DNA of 25,390 nucleotides, from NCBI GenBank assembly GCA_002307275.1, contig DBTX01000062.1:1-25390 (forward strand). Direction: 5' to 3'. This DNA is from Hungateiclostridiaceae bacterium UBA1305 (lineage in GTDB: Bacteria; Bacillota; Clostridia; Acetivibrionales; DTU013). Both the position numbers and the translations under genes were made by a program. Below are positions 22,155 through 25,390 of the stretch, piece after piece. Each line of letters opens with the position of its first letter. Positions within the stretch are counted from its first letter, which is position 1. The notes below the pieces were generated by a model, which saw only the letters and a list, made by a program, of their open reading frames with translations, made no database searches and was not told the origin of the DNA.

Positions 22155-23426
22155 ATGGCGGTTAGAGTGGTTGTAGGCACTCAATGGGGTGATGAGGGCA
22201 AGGGCAAGTACATTGACATGCTTGCAAAAGAATCTGACCTGGTTGTGCGGTTTTCCGGCGGAAACAATGCCGGACATACCATTGTGGCGGACGGAGTCAA
22301 ATATGCGCTTCATCTGATACCATCGGGAATACTTCACAAGGGCAGGACCTGTATCATAGGCAACGGCGTCGTCGTTGATCCGGCAGTTCTTCTGAAGGAA
22401 ATGGAAGATCTTTCGCAAAGAGGAATCAGTACTGAAAAGCTTCTGATCAGCGACAGGGCTCATGTCATCATGCCTTATCACAAGCTGCTTGACGAGCTGC
22501 AGGAAGGCCAAAGGGGCACTGCAAACCTTGGTACGACAAAAAGAGGGATTGGTCCGGCTTATGCGGATAAAACCGAGAGATGCGGCATTCGTATGTGCGA
22601 TTTTATCGATCCTGAGCAGTTTGCTGCAAAGGTGAATGAAAATCTTGTCATTAAGAACCAGATCATTGAGAAGGTTTATGGAGGCAAGGGATTTAGTGCT
22701 GATAGTATTATTGAAGAGTATAGCGGCTATGTGAAGCTGTTGAAAAAACATGTCACCGATGTGAATTCCATTATCAGTGATGCAATAGAAGAAGGAAAGA
22801 ACATATTGTTCGAAGGGGCTCAGGCTACCTTCCTGGATCTTGATTTTGGCACGTATCCGTTTGTAACATCCTCAAACCCGGTAGCAGGAGGAGTTTGTAC
22901 CGGCGCCGGCATTGGGCCCACCTACATCGATGAGATATTCGGCGTACTGAAAGCCTATACCTCAAGAGTTGGCACAGGACCATTCCCTACGGAGCAGAAC
23001 AATGAAATCGGTGATACTATCAGGGAGCTTGGATGGGAATATGGTACGACCACCGGAAGACCCAGACGCTGCGGATGGCTTGATACGGTAATGATCAGGT
23101 ATTCAGCGCGCGTAAACGGGCTGACGGCGCTTGCGATAAACCATGTTGATACAATCGGCAAGCTGGATAAAATAAAGCTCTGTACGTCATATAGGAAAGA
23201 CGGCGAGGTTATCAGAAATTTCCCCGCCAGCTTGAAGGAGCTTGCAAAATGCGAGCCCATCTATGAGGAATTTGACAACTGGGTGGAAGATATTTCTTCC
23301 ATCAGGAAGTTTGAAGACCTGCCCGCCAATGCAAAAAAGTATCTGAAGCGCATTGAGGAGCTTGTCGGTGTCAAAATAGGACTGATTGGCGTAGGCAAGG
23401 ATCGCGAACAGACAATAAGGATTTAG
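22155..23426 (+). CDS. purA: Adenylosuccinate synthetase
   Basis: A 423-residue enzyme for AMP synthesis: IMP, aspartate and GTP give adenylosuccinate. Motifs: GDEGKGK (residues 12-18, GTP/IMP-binding P-loop), FSGGNNAGHTI, LGTTKRGIGPAYADKTER, EGAQATFLDLDFGTYPFVTSSNP, GVCTGAGIGPTYI, TTGRPRRCGWLD and a final GVGKDREQTI. In the GTYPFV motif the usual DHGTYP reads DFGTYP. A GGGGG site precedes the ATG. Adenylosuccinate is cleaved by PurB to give AMP and fumarate, and the upstream fumarase could take up that fumarate. Confidence 0.97.
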   Translation: MAVRVVVGTQWGDEGKGKYIDMLAKESDLVVRFSGGNNAGHTIVADGVKYALHLIPSGILHKGRTCIIGNGVVVDPAVLLKEMEDLSQRGISTEKLLISDRAHVIMPYHKLLDELQEGQRGTANLGTTKRGIGPAYADKTERCGIRMCDFIDPEQFAAKVNENLVIKNQIIEKVYGGKGFSADSIIEEYSGYVKLLKKHVTDVNSIISDAIEEGKNILFEGAQATFLDLDFGTYPFVTSSNPVAGGVCTGAGIGPTYIDEIFGVLKAYTSRVGTGPFPTEQNNEIGDTIRELGWEYGTTTGRPRRCGWLDTVMIRYSARVNGLTALAINHVDTIGKLDKIKLCTSYRKDGEVIRNFPASLKELAKCEPIYEEFDNWVEDISSIRKFEDLPANAKKYLKRIEELVGVKIGLIGVGKDREQTIRI

Positions 23427-23470
23427 CTTGAAATTCGTCAACCACTGGTAAAATAAAGTTTTTCCGGTGG

Positions 23471-23500
23471 TTGACAAAATTACCGGCCATACTGTATTAT
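23471..23500 (+). promoter_or_regulatory. Promoter of tRNA-Lys
   Basis: TTGACA (23471-23476), 18-base spacer, TATTAT (23495-23500), 45 bases upstream of the tRNA. Its -35 lies inside the right arm of a 12-bp hairpin (23437-23448 with 23464-23475) following purA. Confidence 0.65.
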
Positions 23501-23544
23501 ATATACTTGTGTGGCGCAAAGCACACGGCATATCCCATTCATAT

Positions 23545-23621
23545 GGGCCATTAGCTCAGTTGGCTAGAGCATTTGACTTTTAATCAAAGGGTCCCGCGTT
23601 CGAGTCGCGGATGGCTCACCA
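23545..23621 (+). tRNA. tRNA-Lys (anticodon UUU)
   Basis: The acceptor stem is GGGCCAT pairing with ATGGCTC, the D arm GCTC-loop-GAGC, the anticodon arm TTTGA-CTTTTAA-TCAAA with anticodon TTT, and the T arm CCGCG-TTCGAGT-CGCGG. Discriminator A and CCA are encoded (23618-23621). It has its own promoter and is followed at once by a terminator. Directly downstream is a tyrosine recombinase, so the 3' end is a likely attachment site. Confidence 0.95.
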
Positions 23622-23654
23622 AAACCTTGTAATCACTGGATTGCAAGGTTTTTT
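23621..23654 (+). terminator. Rho-independent terminator after tRNA-Lys
   Basis: AAAACCTTGTAATC (23621-23634), loop ACTG, GATTGCAAGGTTTT (23639-23652) then further T. Fourteen pairs including one G-U, with a T run; it starts at the last base of the tRNA CCA. Confidence 0.88.
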
Positions 23655-23661
23655 GCTATTC

Positions 23662-23715
23662 CGGGACAGACACCTTGATTCGGAACAGGCACCTTGATTA
23701 TCCGACACCTTGATT
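23662..23715 (+). repeat. Three tandem 19-base units at the tRNA/integrase junction
   Basis: CGGGACAGACACCTTGATT (23662-23680), CGGAACAGGCACCTTGATT (23681-23699) and a shortened third unit ending GACACCTTGATT (23700-23715). They lie between the tRNA terminator and the integrase gene, so they may be recombinase arm-binding sites, or part of the GGGACA-type non-coding repeats of clostridia. Confidence 0.7.
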
Positions 23716-23755
23716 TTTTCACTCATGAATAATTATTATTCGGAGGATTGAGTTT

Positions 23756-24775
23756 ATGGTTAAAAGTCAAAAGGTAATCAGGTCATCGGGTCATACGTCG
23801 GAAGCGAATTTGGCACCAAACAGGAAAGTTTTTAGTCTGGACAGTATGAAGGAAGGCTTTTTGCTGGAACAGAGCTGTAGAAGCAATACGGAGGCAACGA
23901 TCCAATACTACCAAGGGAATATTGATCGCTTTTTGCGGTATCTCGAGGAAACTGACCAGGAATTCACCACAGAGAGCATTTCCAAAGATAATATCAAGAA
24001 ATATATTCTATATCTGAAGAAGGCGAAAAAGTGGAAAGACACAGAATTTATCGAATCTGATGATGTCTTGTGTTCCATATCCGTGCAAACCTACATCAGA
24101 GCTATAAAAGCTTGGGTCAGTTGGATGGAAGAAGAAGGTTATGTTGAAGGACCGATTTCATCAGGGATTAAGCTGCCCAAAGCTGTTAAAAGCGTCATTG
24201 AAATATTAACCGAAGATGAAATTAATACTATTGCCAAATTCCTCGATGGGAAAAAGCAGAATAAACTTAGAGACCTACTAATTGTAATGCTTTTTTTGGA
24301 GTGCGGCTTGCGTCTGGATGAGCTGACAAAGTTGAAATTTAAAAGTGTCCAGTTAAGCCAGAATTCATTGACTGTAATGGGGAAAGGTCAAAAAGAGAGA
24401 ATTGTAAGTTATGGGGTTAATCTTCAAAGGCTTATATATAAATATATTAACCAAGAAAGACCTGCACCATACTCCACAAAAGTTGATGCCTTGTTCCTAT
24501 TAGGTGACGGAAAAGCCATTACTCAAAGTACTGTTAAGCAGCTTTTCAAAAGAATGAAGCGAAAAACTGGTATTGAGAAATTGCATCCGCACCTGCTACG
24601 GCACACATACTGCACGATGTACCTGGCCAGGGGCGGGGATATTTTCAGCCTCAAGCAATCGACCGGTCATGAGAGCTTCGAAATCCTCAACAATTACGTT
24701 CACCTAGCAAGCACATTGATAAATATTAAAACAAAAAGCCTTTCGCTGCTGGATAGCCTGAAAATTAAGATATGA
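23756..24775 (+). CDS. Tyrosine recombinase / integrase
   Basis: A 339-residue site-specific recombinase. Residues 30-130 form the N-terminal SAM-like core-binding domain (EGFLLEQSCRSNTEATIQYY, RFLRYLEE). The catalytic domain runs from about 150 to 325. Catalytic residues visible: R186 (CGLRLDEL), K210 (MGKGQKER), H279 and R282 (HPHLLRHTY), H305 (TGHESFE) and nucleophile Y314 (NNYVHL). All six are intact, so it should be active. GGAGG seven to eight bases before the ATG supports the start. It lies 135 bases past a tRNA-Lys gene, in the same direction, as in integrative elements that use a tRNA 3' end. The codon use is more AT-rich than upstream genes. Confidence 0.93.
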   Translation: MVKSQKVIRSSGHTSEANLAPNRKVFSLDSMKEGFLLEQSCRSNTEATIQYYQGNIDRFLRYLEETDQEFTTESISKDNIKKYILYLKKAKKWKDTEFIESDDVLCSISVQTYIRAIKAWVSWMEEEGYVEGPISSGIKLPKAVKSVIEILTEDEINTIAKFLDGKKQNKLRDLLIVMLFLECGLRLDELTKLKFKSVQLSQNSLTVMGKGQKERIVSYGVNLQRLIYKYINQERPAPYSTKVDALFLLGDGKAITQSTVKQLFKRMKRKTGIEKLHPHLLRHTYCTMYLARGGDIFSLKQSTGHESFEILNNYVHLASTLINIKTKSLSLLDSLKIKI

Positions 24776-24887
24776 TACAAAATTAAAACATGGCATCTTA
24801 ATATGATTAAGCATTATAAGGCATTTTAAAATTATACTTTTGGTGTCAGAGCATAGGATATAAAAATAATTTTAAGGGGGGCTCATT

Positions 24888-25205
24888 TTGAAACATGATG
24901 ATATTGTAACAAAGTATCTAAAACTTAACATTAGTGATTACCGAATAAACAGTGTAGATGAGTTAGTAAGCCTATATAACATTGACATTAAAAACGTAAC
25001 TGGTTTAATAGGTGCTCATTGCGAAACGTTTAACCGTTTTCTCGTCAATTTCTACAACAGGTGGGGGCTTGAAGCCCGGGAAAGCATTAAGCCAATATTA
25101 GTAAAGCATGTAAAAGATACTAATAAATCTTATTTAAGGTTTGAGTATTATATGTACGGACGCCGAACATGGCTTCATGTAAAAAATGCTGAAACTTGGT
25201 ATTAA
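24888..25205 (+). CDS. Unknown 105-residue protein (element cargo)
   Basis: Starts at a TTG with a GGGGGG site six to eight bases upstream. The protein is rich in Tyr, Asn and Lys, without a signal peptide or membrane segment. The C-terminal half has an aromatic and charged stretch (LRFEYYMYGRRTWLHVK). I do not recognise a family. Its base composition is AT-rich like the integrase next to it, so it probably came with the same element. The gap before it (24776-24887) holds nothing clear. Confidence 0.5.
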   Translation: MKHDDIVTKYLKLNISDYRINSVDELVSLYNIDIKNVTGLIGAHCETFNRFLVNFYNRWGLEARESIKPILVKHVKDTNKSYLRFEYYMYGRRTWLHVKNAETWY

Positions 25206-25211
25206 TACAAT

Positions 25212-25251
25212 TGGGCTGTAGAACGAATTAAACACTTCCTTCTACAGCCCA
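25212..25251. repeat. Perfect 12-bp inverted repeat, 16-base loop
   Basis: TGGGCTGTAGAA (25212-25223) and TTCTACAGCCCA (25240-25251), just after the stop of the unknown gene. No T run follows on either side, so it is not a standard terminator; it may be an operator, an RNA hairpin or an element end. Confidence 0.6.
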
Positions 25252-25341
25252 GTATAATATACCTAAAAAGTAAAGATGATTATGGAATAATTTTTTACTT
25301 GAACTACTATAATCAATAAAAAATACAAAAGGAGCATTTCA

Positions 25342-25390
25342 ATGCAATTTTTAAATATCATGCACCCTGAATTCCGCATTAAATTAGCGT
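25342..25390 (+). CDS. Truncated gene start at window end
   Basis: An AAAGGAG site eight bases before an ATG at 25342 opens a frame that runs to the window edge (MQFLNIMHPEFRIKLA). Only 16 residues are visible, too few to identify the family. By position it belongs to the putative integrated element. Confidence 0.5.
   Translation, partial: MQFLNIMHPEFRIKLA

Noticed and set aside
23662..23715. CRISPR-like array
   Set aside because: The units are directly adjacent with no spacers, and no cas genes are seen.
25212..25251. Rho-independent terminator
   Set aside because: The stem is perfect but the loop is 16 bases and no T run follows on either strand.

Overview
The window is a low-to-medium GC chromosomal segment from an anaerobic, spore-forming Firmicute of the Clostridia. 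The signs are a Spo0A-family response regulator, an oxygen-labile two-subunit class I fumarase, a clostridial-type ferredoxin protein, strong AGGAGG-like ribosome sites, several TTG starts and sigma-A promoters. The species cannot be named from the sequence alone.

Layout. Positions 1-8700 hold housekeeping and accessory genes: the 3' end of an RNA methyltransferase, an RluA pseudouridine synthase, a multi-pass membrane protein, an MFS transporter, a TPR protein (minus strand), a GNAT acetyltransferase, a decayed stretch, a Fur regulator, a ferredoxin-domain protein (minus), two small membrane/secreted proteins and a YitT-family membrane protein. Positions 8784-11425 hold two minus-strand genes, a FAD oxidoreductase with a C-terminal Rieske domain and a DUF1189 membrane protein. 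Positions 11643-13717 form a self-contained GntR/YtrA-type regulator plus ABC exporter operon, with operators lying on its own promoter. Positions 13830-18324 carry a THUMP RNA methyltransferase followed by aroA, aroC and aroK, the last three steps from shikimate to chorismate (kinase, EPSP synthase, chorismate synthase). A Spo0A-like regulator follows at once. After a strong bidirectional terminator come HU and a small UspA-like protein (both minus), then fumarase alpha/beta, a DUF1858 protein, purA and tRNA-Lys(UUU). A tyrosine recombinase directly downstream of the tRNA, followed by AT-rich unknown genes, suggests that the last 1.7 kb is the left end of an integrated element.

Most notable observations. 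(1) The chorismate synthase lacks both histidines regarded as catalytic in the family (GESH is GESY, RPGH is RPGQ), and the adjacent shikimate kinase lacks the substrate-binding Arg/Glu pair and the third Gly of GGG, while AroA keeps its key residues. (2) The neighbouring Spo0A homologue keeps its phospho-acceptor site but has a changed recognition helix and C-terminal segment. (3) There are several small repeat families: a 52-bp GGGGACA-ended element present twice in opposite orientation, a 19-bp tandem repeat at the tRNA/integrase junction, a 12-bp tandem repeat between aroA and aroC, and a folded element next to the DUF1189 gene. No CRISPR array, rRNA or complete insertion sequence was seen.
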